Of a DNA stretch of 64,000 bases, positions 49,401 to 63,786 are shown in pieces. Within the stretch, counting starts at the first letter, position 1. The number at the start of each line of letters is the position of its first letter. The stretch is from Balanoglossus misakiensis. Taxonomy: Eukaryota; Hemichordata. The stretch is from contig CM082591.2 of NCBI GenBank assembly GCA_040954595.2, forward strand, positions 11,346,001-11,410,000, in the 5' to 3' direction. The notes beneath the pieces are model-generated. The model did not search any database and was not told the DNA's origin. It saw nothing but the letters and a program-made list of their open reading frames with translations. Made by a program: the position numbers and the translations under genes.

Positions 49401-51110
49401 TACTCAAATAAACGAGGGTGTGTTTGGAAGCAACCATGGAAATTTTAGAACTATCCGTCCATCTACAGAGTCTAGTGGAAAACTTTCTTATGCGCATAGG
49501 CTTATCTATGTGTTCTACGCATCACAACAGAATTCGGTAAACAAACGAGGATGTGTTTGGAAGCAACCATGGAAACTTTAGAACTATCCGTCAATCTACA
49601 GAGTCTAGTGGAAAACTTTCTTATGCGCATAGGCCTATCATGTGTTCTGCGCATCACAACAGAATTTTGTAAACAAACGAGGCTGTGTTTGGAAGCAACC
49701 ATGGAAATTTTAGAACTATCCGTCGATCTACTGAGTCTAGTGGAAAACTTTCTTAAGCGCATAGGCCTATCTATGTGTTCTGCGCATCACAACAGAATTT
49801 TGTAAACAAACGAGGATGTGTTTGAAAGCAACCATGGAAACTTTAGAACTATCCGTCAATCTACAGAGTCTAGTGGAAAACTTTCTTATCCTCATAGGCC
49901 TATCATGTGTTCTGCGCATCACAACAGAATTTTGTAAACAAACAAGGCTGTGTTTGGAAGCAACCATGGAAACTTTCGAACTATCCGTCGATCTACAGAG
50001 TCTAGTGGAAAACTTTCTTATGCGCATAGGCTTATCTATGTGTACTACGCATCACAACAGAATTCGGTAAATAAACGAGGCTGTGTTTGGAAGCAATCAT
50101 GGAAATTTTAGAACTATCCATCCATCTACAGAGTCTAGTGGAAAACTCCTTATGCGCATAGGCCTATCATGTGTCCTGCGCATCACAACAGAATTCAATT
50201 AATAAACGTGGCTCTGTTTGGAAGCAACCATGGAAATTTTAGAACTATCCGTCGATCTACACAGTCTAGTGGAAAACTTTCTTATGCGCATAGACCTATC
50301 ATGTGTTCTGCGCATAACAACAGAATTTTGTAAATAAATTAACGAGGCTGTGTTTGGAAGCAACCATGGAAATTTTAGAACTATCCGTCCATCTACAGAG
50401 TCTAGTGGAAAACTTCCTTATGCGCTTAGGCCTATCATGTGTCCTGCGCATCACAACAGAATTCAATTAATAAACGTGGCTGTGTTTGGAAGCAACCATG
50501 GAAATTTTAGAACTATCTGTCGATCTACCGAGTCTATCAGAAAACTTTCTCATGCGCATAGGTCTATCGTGTGTTCTGCGAATTACAACCGATTTCCTCA
50601 AATAAACGAGGCTGTGTTTGGAAGCATCCATGGAAATTTTATAACTATCCGTCGATCTACAGAGTCTATCAGAAAACTTTCTCATGCGCATAAGTCTATC
50701 GTGTGTTCTGCGCATCACAACAGATTTCCTTAAATAAACGAGGCTGTGTTTGGAAGCAACCATAGAAATATTAGAACTATCCGTCGATCTACAGAGTCTA
50801 GTGGAAAACTTTCTTATGCGCATAGGTCTATCGTGTGTTCTGCGAATCACAACAGATTTCCTCAAATAAACGAGGGTGTGTTTGGAAGCAACCATGGAAA
50901 TTTTAGAACTATCCGTCCATCTACAGAGTCTAGTGGAAAACTTTCTTATGCGCATAGGCTTATCTATGTGTTCTACGCATCACAACAGAATTCGGTAAAT
51001 AAACGAGGCTGTGTTTGGAAGCAACCATGGAAATTTTTGAACTATCCGTCCATCTACAGAGTCTAGTGGAAAACTTCCTTATGCGCTTAGGCCTATCATG
51101 TGTCCTGCGC
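42530..51110. repeat. Large higher-order repeat, three copies (offsets 4096 and 2917 bp)
   Basis: A segment of about 1.5 kb occurs at about 42530-44060, 46626-48070 and 49760-51110. Matching monomers start at 42803/46899/49816, 43337/47433/50350 and 43733/47829/50746. All three share a rare monomer with a 1-bp deletion (GAAAACTCCTTATG near 43131, 47227 and 50145) and the mutated start AACCATAGAAATATTAG. At its end the third copy resembles the first more than the second (TTTTTGAACTATCC at 44021 and 51038), which points to conversion or a further exchange. Confidence 0.82.
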
Positions 51111-52596
51111 ATCACAACAGAATTCAATTAATAAACGCGGCTGTGTTTGGAAGCAACCATGGAAATTTTAGAACTATCCGTCGATCTACAGAGTGTAGTC
51201 GAAAACTTTCTTATGCGCATAGACCTATCATGTGTTCTGCGCATCACAACAGAATTTTGTAAACAAACGAGGCTGTGTTTGGAAGCAACCATGGAAACTT
51301 TAGAACTATCCGTCGATCTACAGAGTCTAGTGGAAAACTTTCTTATGCGCATAGACATATCATATGTTCTGCGCATCACAACAGAATTTTGTAAACAAAC
51401 GAGGCTGTGTTTGGAAGCAACCATGGAAACTTTAGAACTATCCGTCGATCTACAGAGTCTAGTGGAAAACTTTTTTATGCGCATAGGCCTATCATGTATT
51501 CTGCGCATCATAACAGATTTTCTTAAATAACGAGGCTGTGTTTGGAAGCAACCATGGAAATTTTAGAACTATCCGTCGATCTACTGAGTCTAGTGGAAAA
51601 CTTTCTGATGCGCATAGGCCTATCATGTGTTTTGCGCATCACAACAGAATTAAATTAATAAACGTAGCTGTGTTTGGAAGCAACCATGGAAATTTTAGAA
51701 CTATCCGTCGATCTACTGAGTCCAGTGGAAAACTTTCTGATGCGCATAGGCCTATCATGTGTTTTGCGCATCACAACAGAATTAAATTAATAAACGTAGC
51801 TGTGTTTGGAAGCAACCATGGAAATTTTAGAACTATCCGTCGATCTACTGAGTCTAGTGGAAAACTTTCTAATGCGCATAGGCCTATCATGTGTTTTGCG
51901 CATCACAACAGAATTTTGTAAACAAACGAGGCTGTGTTTGGAAGCAACCATGGAAATTTTAGAACTATCCGTCGATCTACTTAGTCTAGTGGAAAACTTT
52001 CTTAAGCGCATAGGCCTATCTATGTGTTCTGCGCATCACAACAGAATTTTGTAAACAAACGAGGATGTGTTTGGAAGCAACCATGGAAACTTTAGAACTA
52101 TCCGTCAATCTACAGAGTCTAGTGGAAAACTTTCTTATCCTCATAGGCCTATCATGTGTTCTGCGCATCACAACAGAATTTTGTAAACAAACAAGGCTGT
52201 GTTTGGAAGCAACCATGGAAACTTTAGAACTATCCGTCGATCTACAGAGTCTAGTGGAAAACTTCCTTATGCGCATAGGCTTATCTATGTGTACTACGCA
52301 TCACAACAGAATTCGGTAAATAAACGAGGCTGTGTTTGGAAGCAATCATGGAAATTTTAGAACTATCCGTCGATCTACAGAGTCTAGTGGAAAACTTTTT
52401 TACGCGCATAGGCCTATCATGTGTCCTGCGCATCACAACAGAATTCGGTAAATAAACGAGGGTGTGTTTGGAAGCAACCATGGAAATTTTAGAACTATCC
52501 GTCCATCTACAGAGTCTAGTGGAAAACTTTCTTATGCGCATAGGCTTATCTATGTGTTCTACGCATCACAACAGAATTCGGTAAATAAACGAGGCT

Positions 52597-55500
52597 GTGT
52601 TTGGAAGCAACCATGGAAATTTTAGAACTATCCGTCCATCTACAGAGTCTAGTGGAAAACTTCCTTATGCGCTTAGGCCTATCATGTGTCCTGCGCATCA
52701 CAACAGAATTCAATTAATAAACGTGGCTGTGTTTGGAAGCAACCATGGAAATTTTAGAACTATCCGTCGATCTACAGAGTGTAGTCGAAAACTTTCTTAT
52801 GCGCATAGACCTATCATGTGTTCTGCGCATCACAACAGAATTTTGTAAACAAACGAGGCTGTGTTTGGAAGCAACCATGGAAACTTTAGAACTATCCGTC
52901 GATCTACAGAGTCTAGTGGAAAACTTTCTTATGCGCATAGACCTATCATATGTTCTGCGCATCACAACAGAATTTTGTAAACAAACGAGGCTGTGTTTGG
53001 AAGCAACCATGGAAACTTTAGAACTATCCGTCGATCTACAGAGTCTAGTGGAAAACTTTTTTATGCGCATAGGCCTATCATGTATTCTGCGCATCACAAC
53101 AGATTTTCTTAAATAACGAGGCTGTGTTTGGAAGCAACCATGGAAATTTTAGAACTATCCGTCGATCTACTGAGTCTAGTGGAAAACTTTCTGATGCGCA
53201 TAGGCCTATCATGTGTTTTGCGCATCACAACAGAATTAAATTAATAAACGTAGCTGTGTTTGGAAGCAACCATGGAAATTTTAGAACTATCCGTCGATCT
53301 ACTGAGTCTAGTGGAAAACTTTCTTATGCGCATAGGCCTATCATGTGTTTTGCGCATCACAACAGAATTAAATTAATGAACGTAGCTGTGTTTGGAAGCA
53401 ACCATGGAAATTTTAGAACTATCCGTCGATCTACTGAGTCTAGTGGAAAACTTTCTGATGCGCATGGGCCTATCATGTGTTTTGCGCATCACAACAGAAT
53501 TAAATTAATGAACGTAGCTGTGTTTGGAAGCAACCATGGAAATTTTAGAACTATCCGTCGATCTACTGAGTCTAGTGGAAAACTTTCTGATGCGCATAGG
53601 CCTATCATGTGTTTTGCGCATCACAACAGAATTAAATTAATAAACGAGGCTGTGTTTGGAAGCAACCATGGAAATTTTAGAACTATCCGTCGATCTACTG
53701 AGTCTAGTGGAAAACTTTCTTAAGCGCATAGGCCTATCTATGTGTTCTGCGCATCACAACAGAATTTTGTAAACAAACGAGGATGTGTTTGGAAGCAACC
53801 ATGGAAACTTTAGAACTATCCGTCAATCTACAGAGTCTAGTGGAAAACTTCCTTATGCGCATAGGCTTATCTATGTGTACTACGCATCACAACAGAATTC
53901 GGTAAATAAACGAGACTGTGTTTGGAAGCAATCATGGAAATTTTAGAACTATCCGTCGATCTACAGAGTCTAGTGGAAAACTTTTTTACGCGCATAAGCC
54001 TATCATGTGTCCTGCGCATCACAACAGAATTCGGTAAATAAACGAGGGTGTGTTTGGAAGCAACCATGGAAATTTTAGAACTATCCGTCCATCTACAGAG
54101 TCTAGTGGAAAACTTTCTTATGCGCATAGGCTTATCTATGTGTTCTACGCATCACAACAGAATTCGGTAAATAAACGAGGCTGTGTTTGGAAGCAACCAT
54201 GGAAATTTTAGAACTATCCGTCCATCTACAGAGTCTAGTGGAAAACTTCCTTATGCGCTTAGGCCTATCATGTGTCCTGCGCATCACAACAGAATTCAAT
54301 TAATAAACGTGGCTGTGTTTGGAAGCAACCATGGAAATTTTAGAACTATCCGTCGATCTACAGAGTGTAGTCGAAAACTTTCTTATGCGCATAGACCTAT
54401 CATGTGTTCTGCGCATCACAACAGAATTTTGTAAACAAACGAGGCTGTGTTTGGAAGCAACCATGGAAACTTTAGAACTATCCGTCGATCTACAGAGTCT
54501 AGTGGAAAACTTTTTTATGCGCATAGGCCTATCATGTATTCTGCGCATCACAACAGATTTTCTTAAATAACGAGGCTGTGTTTGGAAGCAACCATGGAAA
54601 TTTTAGAACTATCCGTCGATCTACTGAGTCTAGTGGAAAACTTTCTGATGCGCATAGGCCTATCATGTGTTTTGCGCATCACAACAGAATTAAATTAATG
54701 AACGTAGCTGTGTTTGGAAGCAACCATGGAAATTTTAGAACTATCCGTCCATCAACTGAGTCTAGTGGAAAACTTTCTGATGCGCATAGGCCTATCATGT
54801 GTTTTGCGCATCACAACAGAATTAAATTAATGACCGTAGCTGTGTTTGGAAGCAACCATGGAAATATTAGAACTATCCGTCGATCTACTGAGTCTAGTGG
54901 AAAACTTTCTGATGCGCATGGGCCTATCATGTGTTTTGCGCATCACAACAGAATTAAATTAATAAATGTAGCTGTGTTTGGAAGCAACCATGGACATTTT
55001 AGAACTATCCGTCGATCTACTGAGTCTAGTGGAAAACTTTCTTATGCGCATAGGCCTATCTATGTGTTCTGCGCATCACAACAGAATTTTGTAAACAAAC
55101 GAGGATGTGTTTGGAAGCAACCATGGAAACTTTAGAACTATCCGTCAATCTACAGAGTCTAGTGGAAAACTTTCTTATCCTCATAGGCCTATCATGTGTT
55201 CTGCGCATCACAACAGAATTTTGTAAACAAACAAGGCTGTGTTTGGAAGCAACCATGGAAACTTTAGAACTATCCGTCGATCTACAGAGTCTAGTGGAAA
55301 ACTTTTTTATGCGCATAGGCCTATCATGTATTCTGAGCATCACAACAGATTTTCTTAAATAACGAGGCTGTGTTTGGAAGCAACCATGGAAATTTTAGAA
55401 CTATCCGTCGATCTACTGAGTCTAGTGGAAAACTTTCTGATGCGCATAGGCCTATCATGTGTTTTGCGCATCACAACAGAATTAAATTAATGAACGTAGC

Positions 55501-56420
55501 TGTGTTTGGAAGCAACAATGGAAATTTTAGAACTATCCGTCGATCTACTGAGTCTAGTGGAAAACTTTCTGATGCGCATAGGCCTATCATGTGTTCTGCG
55601 CATCACAACAGAATTTTGTAAACAAACGAGGCTGTGTTTGGAAGCAACCATGGAAATTTTAGAACTATCCGTCGATCTACTGAGTCTAGTGGAAAACTTT
55701 TTTACGCGCATAGGCCTATCATGTGTCCTGCGCATCACAACAGAATTCGGTAAATAAACGAGGGTGTGTTTGGAAGCAACCATGGAAATTTTAGAACTAT
55801 CCGTCCATCTACAGAGTCTAGTGGAAAACTTTCTTATGCGCATAGGCTTATCTATGTGTTCTACGCATCACAACAGAATTCGGTAAATAAACGAGGCTGT
55901 GTTTGGAAGCAACCATGGAAAATTTAGAACTATCCGTCCATCTACAGAGTCTAGTGGAAAACTTGCTTATGCGCTTAGGCCTATCATGTGTCCTGCGCAT
56001 CACAACAGAATTCAATTAATAAACGTGGCTGTGTTTGGAAGCAACCATGGAAATTTTAGAACTATCCGTCGATCTAAAGAGTGTAGTCGAAAACTTTCTT
56101 ATGCGCATAGACCTATCATGTGTTCTGCGCATCACAACAGAATTTTGTAAACAAACGAGGCTGTGTTTGGAAGCAACCATGGAAACTTTAGAACTATCCG
56201 TCGATCTACAGAGTCTAGTGGAAAACTTTCTTATGCGCATAGACCTATCATATGTTCTGCGCATCACAACAGAATTTTGTAAACAAACGAGGCTGTGTTT
56301 GGAAGCAACCATGGAAACTTTAGAACTATCCGTCGATCTACAGAGTCTAGTGGAAAACCTTTTTATGCGCATAGGCCTATCATGTATTCTGCGCATCACA
56401 ACAGATTTTCTTAAATAACG
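52597..56420. repeat. Higher-order repeats of about 1586 and 1716 bp
   Basis: Similar runs of monomers start at 52597, 54183 and 55899 (offsets 1586 and 1716). Each opens with a GAATTCAATTAATAAACG monomer, then the GTGTAGTCGAAAAC monomer and the GATTTTCTTAAATAACG monomer. They differ by one or two monomers gained or lost between copies. Confidence 0.7.
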
Positions 56421-58391
56421 AAGCTGTGTTTGGAAGCAACCATGGAAATTTTAGAACTATCCGTCGATCTACTGAGTCTAGTGGAAAACTTTCTGATGCG
56501 CATAGGCCTATCATGTGTTTTGCGCATCACACCAGAATTAAATTAATGAACGTAGCTGTGTTTGGAAGCAACCATGGAAATTTTAGAACTATCCGTCCAT
56601 CTACTGAGTCTAGTGGAAAACTTTCTGATGCGCATAGGCCTATCATGTGTTTTGCGCATCACAACAGAATTAAATTAATGAACGTAGCTGTGTTTGGAAG
56701 CAACCATGGAAATTTTAGAACTATCCGTCGATCTACTGAGTCTAGTGGAAAACTTTCTGATGCGCATGGGCCTATCATGTGTTTTGCGCATCACAACAGA
56801 ATTAAATTAATAAACGTAGCTGTGTTTGGAAGCAACCATGGACATTTTAGAACTATCCGTCGATCTACTGAGTCTAGTGGAAAACTTTCTTATGCGCATA
56901 GGCCTATCTATGTGTTCTGCGCATCACAACAGAATTTTGTAAACAAACGAGGATGTGTTTGGAAGCAACCATGGAAACTTTAGAACTATCCGTCAATCTA
57001 CAGAGTCTAGTGGAAAACTTTCTAATCCTCATATGCCTATCATGTGTTCTGCGCATCACAACAGAATTTTGTAAACAAACAAGGCTGTGTTTGGAAGAAA
57101 CCATGGAAACTTTAGAACTATCCGTCGATCTACAGAGTCTAGTGGAAAACTTTTTTATGCGCATAGGCCTATCATGTATTCTGAGCATCACAACAGATTT
57201 TCTTAAATAACGAGGCTGTGTTTAGAAGCAACCATGGAAATTTTAGAACTATCCGTCGATCTACTGAGTCTAGTGAAAAACTTTCTGATGCGCATAGGCC
57301 TATCATGTGTTTTGCGCATCACAACAGAATTAAATTAATGAACGTAGCTGTGTTTGGAAGCAACCATGGAAATTTTAGAACTATCCGTCGATCTACTGAG
57401 TCTAGTGGAAAACTTTCTGATGCGCATAGGCCTATCATGTGTTTTGCGCATCACAACAGAATTAAATTAATAAACGTAGCTGTGTTTGGAAGCAACCATG
57501 GACATTTTAGAACTATCCGTCGATCTACTGAGTCTAGTGGAAAACTTTCTTATGCGCATAGGCCTATCATGTGTTCTGCGCATCACAACAGAATTTTGTA
57601 AACAAACGAGGCTGTGTTTGGAAGCAACCATGGAAATTTTAGAACTATCCGTCGATCTACTGAGTCTAGTGGAAAACTTTCTTAAGCGCATAGGCCTATC
57701 TATGTGTTCTGCGCATCACAACAGAATTTTGTAAACAAACGAGGATGTGTTTGGAAGCAACCATGGAAACTTTAGAACTATCCGTCAATCTACAGAGTCT
57801 AGTGGAAAACTTTCTTATCCTCATAGGCCTATCATGTGTTCTGCGCATCACAACAGAATTTTGTAAACAAACAAGGCTGTGTTTGGAAGCAACCATGGAA
57901 ACTTTAGAACTATCCGTCCATCTACAGAGTCTAGTGGAAAACTTCCTTATGCGCTAAGGCCTATCATGTGTCCTGCGCATCACAACAGAATTCAATTAAT
58001 AAACGTGGCTGTGTTTGGAAGCAACCATGGAAATTTTAGAACTATCCGTCGATCTACAGAGTGTAGTCGAAAACTTTCTTATGCGCATAGACCTATCATG
58101 TGTTCTGCGCATCACAACAGAATTTTGTAAACAAACGAGGCTGTGTTTGGAAGCAACCATGGAAACTTTAGAACTATCCGTCAATCTACAGAGTCTAGTG
58201 GAAAACTTTCTTATCCTCATAGGCCTATCATGTGTTCTGCGCATCACAACAGAATTTTGTAAACAAACAAGGCTGTGTTTGGAAGCAACCATGGAAACTT
58301 TAGAACTATCCGTCCATCTACAGAGTCTAGTGGAAAACTTCCTTATGCGCTAAGGCCTATCATGTGTCCTGCGCATCACAACAGAATTCAA

Positions 58392-61300
58392 TTAATAAAC
58401 GTGGCTGTGTTTGGAAGCAACCATGGAAATTTTAGAACTATCCGTCGATCTACAGAGTGTAGTCGAAAACTTTCTTATGCGCATAGACCTATCATGTGTT
58501 CTGCGCATCACAACAGAATTTTGTAAACAAACGAGGCTGTGTTTGGAAGCAACCATGGAAACTTTAGAACTATCCGTCGATCTACAGAGTCTAGTGGAAA
58601 ACTTTCTTATGCGCATAGACCTATCATATGTTCTGCGCATCACAACAGAATTTTGTAAACAAACGAGGCTGTGTTTGGAAGCAACCATGGAAACTTTAGA
58701 ACTATCCGTCGATCTACAGAGTCTAGTGGAAAACTTTTTTATGCGCATAGGCCTATCATGTATTCTGAGCATCACAACAGATTTTCTTAAATAACGAGGC
58801 TGTGTTTGGAAGCAACCATGGAAATTTTAGAACTATCCGTCGATCTACTGAGTCTAGTGGAAAACTTTCTGATGCGCATAGGCCTATCATGTGTTTTGCG
58901 CATCACAACAGAATTAAATTAATGAACGTAGCTGTGTTTGGAAGCAACCATGGAAATTTTAGAACTATCCGTCGATCTACTGAGTCTAGTGGAAAACTTT
59001 CTGATGCGCATAGGCCTATAATGTGTTTTGCGCATCACAACAGAATTAAATTAATAAACGTAGCTGTGTTTGGAAGCAACCATGGACATTTTAGAACTAT
59101 CCGTCGATCTACTGAGTCTAGTGAAAAACTTTCTGATGCGCATAGGCCTATCATGTGTTTTGCGCATCACAACAGAATTAAATTAATGAACGTAGCTGTG
59201 TTTGGAAGCAACCATGGAAATTTTAGAACTATCCGTCGATCTACTGAGTCTAGTGGAAAACTTTCTGATGCGCATAGGCCTATCATGTGTTTTGCGCATC
59301 ACAACAGAATTAAATTAATAAACGTAGCTGTGTTTGGAAGCAACCATGGACATTTTAGAACTATCCGTCGATCTACTGAGTCTAGTGGAAAACTTTCTTA
59401 TGCGCATAGGCCTATCATGTGTTCTGCGCATCACAACAGAATTTTGTAAACAAACGAGGCTGTGTTTGGAAGCAACCATGGAAATTTTAGAACTATCCGT
59501 CGATCTACTGAGTCTAGTGGAAAACTTTCTTAAGCGCATAGGCCTATCTATGTGTTCTGCGCATCACAACAGAATTTTGTAAACAAACGAGGATGTGTTT
59601 GGAAGCAACCATGGAAACTTTAGAACTATCCGTCAATCTACAGAGTCTAGTGGAAAACTTTCTTATCCTCATAGGCCTATCATGTGTTCTGCGCATCACA
59701 ACAGAATTTTGTAAACAAACAAGGCTGTGTTTGGAAGCAACCATGGAAACTTTAGAACTATCCGTCCATCTACAGAGTCTAGTGGAAAACTTCCTTATGC
59801 GCTAAGGCCTATCATGTGTCCTGCGCATCACAACAGAATTCAATTAATAAACGTGGCTGTGTTTGGAAGCAACCATGGAAATTTTAGAACTATCCGTCGA
59901 TCTACAGAGTGTAGTCGAAAACTTTCTTATGCGCATAGACCTATCATGTGTTCTGCGCATCACAACAGAATTTTGTAAACAAACGAGGCTGTGTTTGGAA
60001 GCAACCATGGAAACTTTAGAACTATCCGTCGATCTACAGAGTCTAGTGGAAAACTTTTTTATGCGCATAGGCCTATCATGTATTCTGAGCATCACAACAG
60101 ATTTTCTTAAATAACGAGGCTGTGTTTAGAAGCAACCATGGAAATTTTAGAACTATCCGTCGATCTACTGAGTCTAGTGGAAAACTTTCTGATGCGCATA
60201 GGCCTATCATGTGTTTTGCGCATCACAACAGAATTAAATTAATGAACGTAGCTGTGTTTGGAAGCAACCATGGAAATTTTAGAACTATCCGTCGATCTAC
60301 TGAGTCTAGTGGAAAACTTTCTGATGCGCATAGGCCTATAATGTGTTTTGCGCATCACAACAGAATTAAATTAATAAACGTAGCTGTGTTTGGAAGCAAC
60401 CATGGACATTTTAGAACTATCCGTCGATCTACTGAGTCTAGTGGAAAACTTTCTTATGCGCATAGGCCTATCATGTGTTCTGCGCATCACAACAGAATTT
60501 TGTAAACAAACGAGGATGTGTTTGGAAGCAACCATGGAAACTTTAGAACTATCCGTCAATCTACAGAGTCTAGTGGAAAACTTTCTTATCCTCATAGGCC
60601 TATCATGTGTTCTGCGCATCACAACAGAATTTTGTAAACAAACAAGGCTGTGTTTGGAAGCAACCATGGAAACTTTAGAACTATCCGTCCATCTACAGAG
60701 TCTAGTGGAAAACTTCCTTATGCGCTAAGGCCTATCATGTGTCCTGCGCATCACAACAGAATTCAATTAATAAACGTGGCTGTGTTTGGAAGCAACCATG
60801 GAAATTTTAGAACTATCCGTCGATCTACAGAGTGTAGTCGAAAACTTTCTTATGCGCATAGACCTATCATGTGTTCTGCGCATCACAACAGAATTTTGTA
60901 AACAAACGAGGCTGTGTTTGGAAGCAACCATGGAAACTTTAGAACTATCCGTCGATCTACAGAGTCTAGTGGAAAACTTTCTTATGCGCATAGACCTATC
61001 ATATGTTCTGCGCATCACAACAGAATTTTGTAAACAAACGAGGCTGTGTTTGGAAGCAACCATGGAAACTTTAGAACTATCCGTCGATCTACAGAGTCTA
61101 GTGGAAAACTTTTTTATGCGCATAGGCCTATCATGTATTCTGAGCATCACAACAGATTTTCTTAAATAACGAGGCTGTGTTTGGAAGCAACCATGGAAAT
61201 TTTAGAACTATCCGTCGATCTACTGAGTCTAGTGGAAAACTTTCTGATGCGCATAGGCCTATCATGTGTTTTGCGCATCACAACAGAATTAAATTAATGA

Positions 61301-63273
61301 ACGTAGCTGTGTTTGGAAGCAACCATGGAAATTTTAGAACTATCCGTCGATCTACTGAGTCTAGTGGAAAACTTTCTGATGCGCATAGGCCTATAATGTG
61401 TTTTGCGCATCACAACAGAATTAAATTAATAAACGTAGCTGTGTTTGGAAGCAACCATGGACATTTTAGAACTATCCGTCGATCTACTGAGTCTAGTGAA
61501 AAACTTTCTGATGCGCATAGGCCTATCATGTGTTTTGCGCATCACAACAGAATTAAATTAATGAACGTAGCTGTGTTTGGAAGCAACCATGGAAATTTTA
61601 GAACTATCCGTCGATCTACTGAGTCTAGTGGAAAACTTTCTGATGCGCATAGGCCTATCATGTGTTTTGCGCATCACAACAGAATTAAATTAATAAACGT
61701 AGCTGTGTTTGGAAGCAACCATGGACATTTTAGAACTATCCGTCGATCTACTGAGTCTAGTGGAAAACTTTCTTATGCGCATAGGCCTATCATGTGTTCT
61801 GCGCATCACAACAGAATTTTGTAAACAAACGAGGCTGTGTTTGGAAGCAACCATGGAAATTTTAGAACTATCCGTCGATCTACTGAGTCTAGTGGAAAAC
61901 TTTCTTAAGCGCATAGGCCTATCTATGTGTTCTGCGCATCACAACAGAATTTTGTAAACAAACGAGGATGTGTTTGGAAGCAACCATGGAAACTTTAGAA
62001 CTATCCGTCAATCTACAGAGTCTAGTGGAAAACTTTCTTATCCTCATAGGCCTATCATGTGTTCTGCGCATCACAACAGAATTTTGTAAACAAACAAGGC
62101 TGTGTTTGGAAGCAACCATGGAAACTTTAGAACTATCCGTCCATCTACAGAGTCTAGTGGAAAACTTCCTTATGCGCTAAGGCCTATCATGTGTCCTGCG
62201 CATCACAACAGAATTCAATTAATAAACGTGGCTGTGTTTGGAAGCAACCATGGAAATTTTAGAACTATCCGTCGATCTACAGAGTGTAGTCGAAAACTTT
62301 CTTATGCGCATAGACCTATCATGTGTTCTGCGCATCACAACAGAATTTTGTAAACAAACGAGGCTGTGTTTGGAAGCAACCATGGAAACTTTAGAACTAT
62401 CCGTCGATCTACAGAGTCTAGTGGAAAACTTTCTTATGCGCATAGACCTATCATATGTTCTGCGCATCACAACAGAATTTTGTAAACAAACGAGGCTGTG
62501 TTTGGAAGCAACCATGGAAACTTTAGAACTATCCGTCGATCTACAGAGTCTAGTGGAAAACTTTTTTATGCGCATAGGCCTATCATGTATTCTGAGCATC
62601 ACAACAGATTTTCTTAAATAACGAGGCTGTGTTTAGAAGCAACCATGGAAATTTTAGAACTATCCGTCGATCTACTGAGTCTAGTGGAAAACTTTCTGAT
62701 GCGCATAGGCCTATCATGTGTTTTGCGCATCACAACAGAATTAAATTAATGAACGTAGCTGTGTTTGGAAGCAACCATGGAAATTTTAGAACTATCCGTC
62801 GATCTACTGAGTCTAGTGGAAAACTTTCTGATGCGCATAGGCCTATAATGTGTTTTGCGCATCACAACAGAATTAAATTAATAAACGTAGCTGTGTTTGG
62901 AAGCAACCATGGACATTTTAGAACTATCCGTCGATCTACTGAGTCTAGTGGAAAACTTTCTTATGCGCATAGGCCTATCATGTGTTCTGCGCATCACAAC
63001 AGAATTTTGTAAACAAACGAGGATGTGTTTGGAAGCAACCATGGAAACTTTAGAACTATCCGTCAATCTACAGAGTCTAGTGGAAAACTTTCTTATCCTC
63101 ATAGGCCTATCATGTGTTCTGCGCATCACAACAGAATTTTGTAAACAAACAAGGCTGTGTTTGGAAGCAACCATGGAAACTTTAGAACTATCCGTCCATC
63201 TACAGAGTCTAGTGGAAAACTTCCTTATGCGCTAAGGCCTATCATGTGTCCTGCGCATCACAACAGAATTCAA
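58392..63273. repeat. Tandem higher-order repeat of 18-19 monomers (2375/2507 bp)
   Basis: 58392-60766 (2375 bp) and 60767-63273 (2507 bp) are consecutive copies. Matching monomers start at 58411/60786, 58802/61177, 59334/61709, 59593/61968 and 59727/62102. The second copy has one extra 132-bp monomer after 62350, after which the offset becomes 2507. Shared rare variants include GCTAAGGCC (59803/62178), CCTATAATG (59014/61389) and TTCTGAGCATCAC. A related part starts at about 57480. Confidence 0.88.
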
Positions 63274-63752
63274 TTAATAAACGTGGCTGTGTTTGGAAGC
63301 AACCATGGAAATTTTAGAACTATCCGTCGATCTACAGAGTGTAGTCGAAAACTTTCTTATGCGCATAGACCTATCATGTGTTCTGCGCATCACAACAGAA
63401 TTTTGTAAACAAACGAGGCTGTGTTTGGAAGCAACCATGGAAACTTTAGAACTATCCGTCGATCTACAGAGTCTAGTGGAAAACTTTCTTATGCGCATAG
63501 ACCTATCATGTGTTCTGCGCATCACAACAGAATTTTGTAAACAAACGAGGCTGTGTTTGGAAGCAACCATGGAAACTTTAGAACTATCCGTCGATCTACA
63601 GAGTCTAGTGGAAAACTTTTTTATGCGCATAGGCCTATCATGTATTCTGCGCATCACAACAGATTTTCTTAAACAACGAGGCTGTGTTTGGAAGCAACCA
63701 TGGAAATTTTAGAACTATCCGTCGATCTACTGAGTCTAGTGGAAAACTTTCT

Positions 63753-63786
63753 GATGCGCATAGGCCTATCATGTGTTTTGCGCATC
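63753..63786. other. Dyad core of the satellite monomer (representative copy)
   Basis: GATGCGCA (63753-63760) and TGCGCATC (63779-63786) are perfect 8-bp inverted repeats with an 18-nt loop. The loop contains TAGGCCTA, itself a palindrome. Most monomers keep a 7-bp form (ATGCGCA/TGCGCAT) and many add TATGCGCATA overlapping ATAGGCCTAT, as at 33902-33918. This is the most symmetric part of the repeat. Confidence 0.7.
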
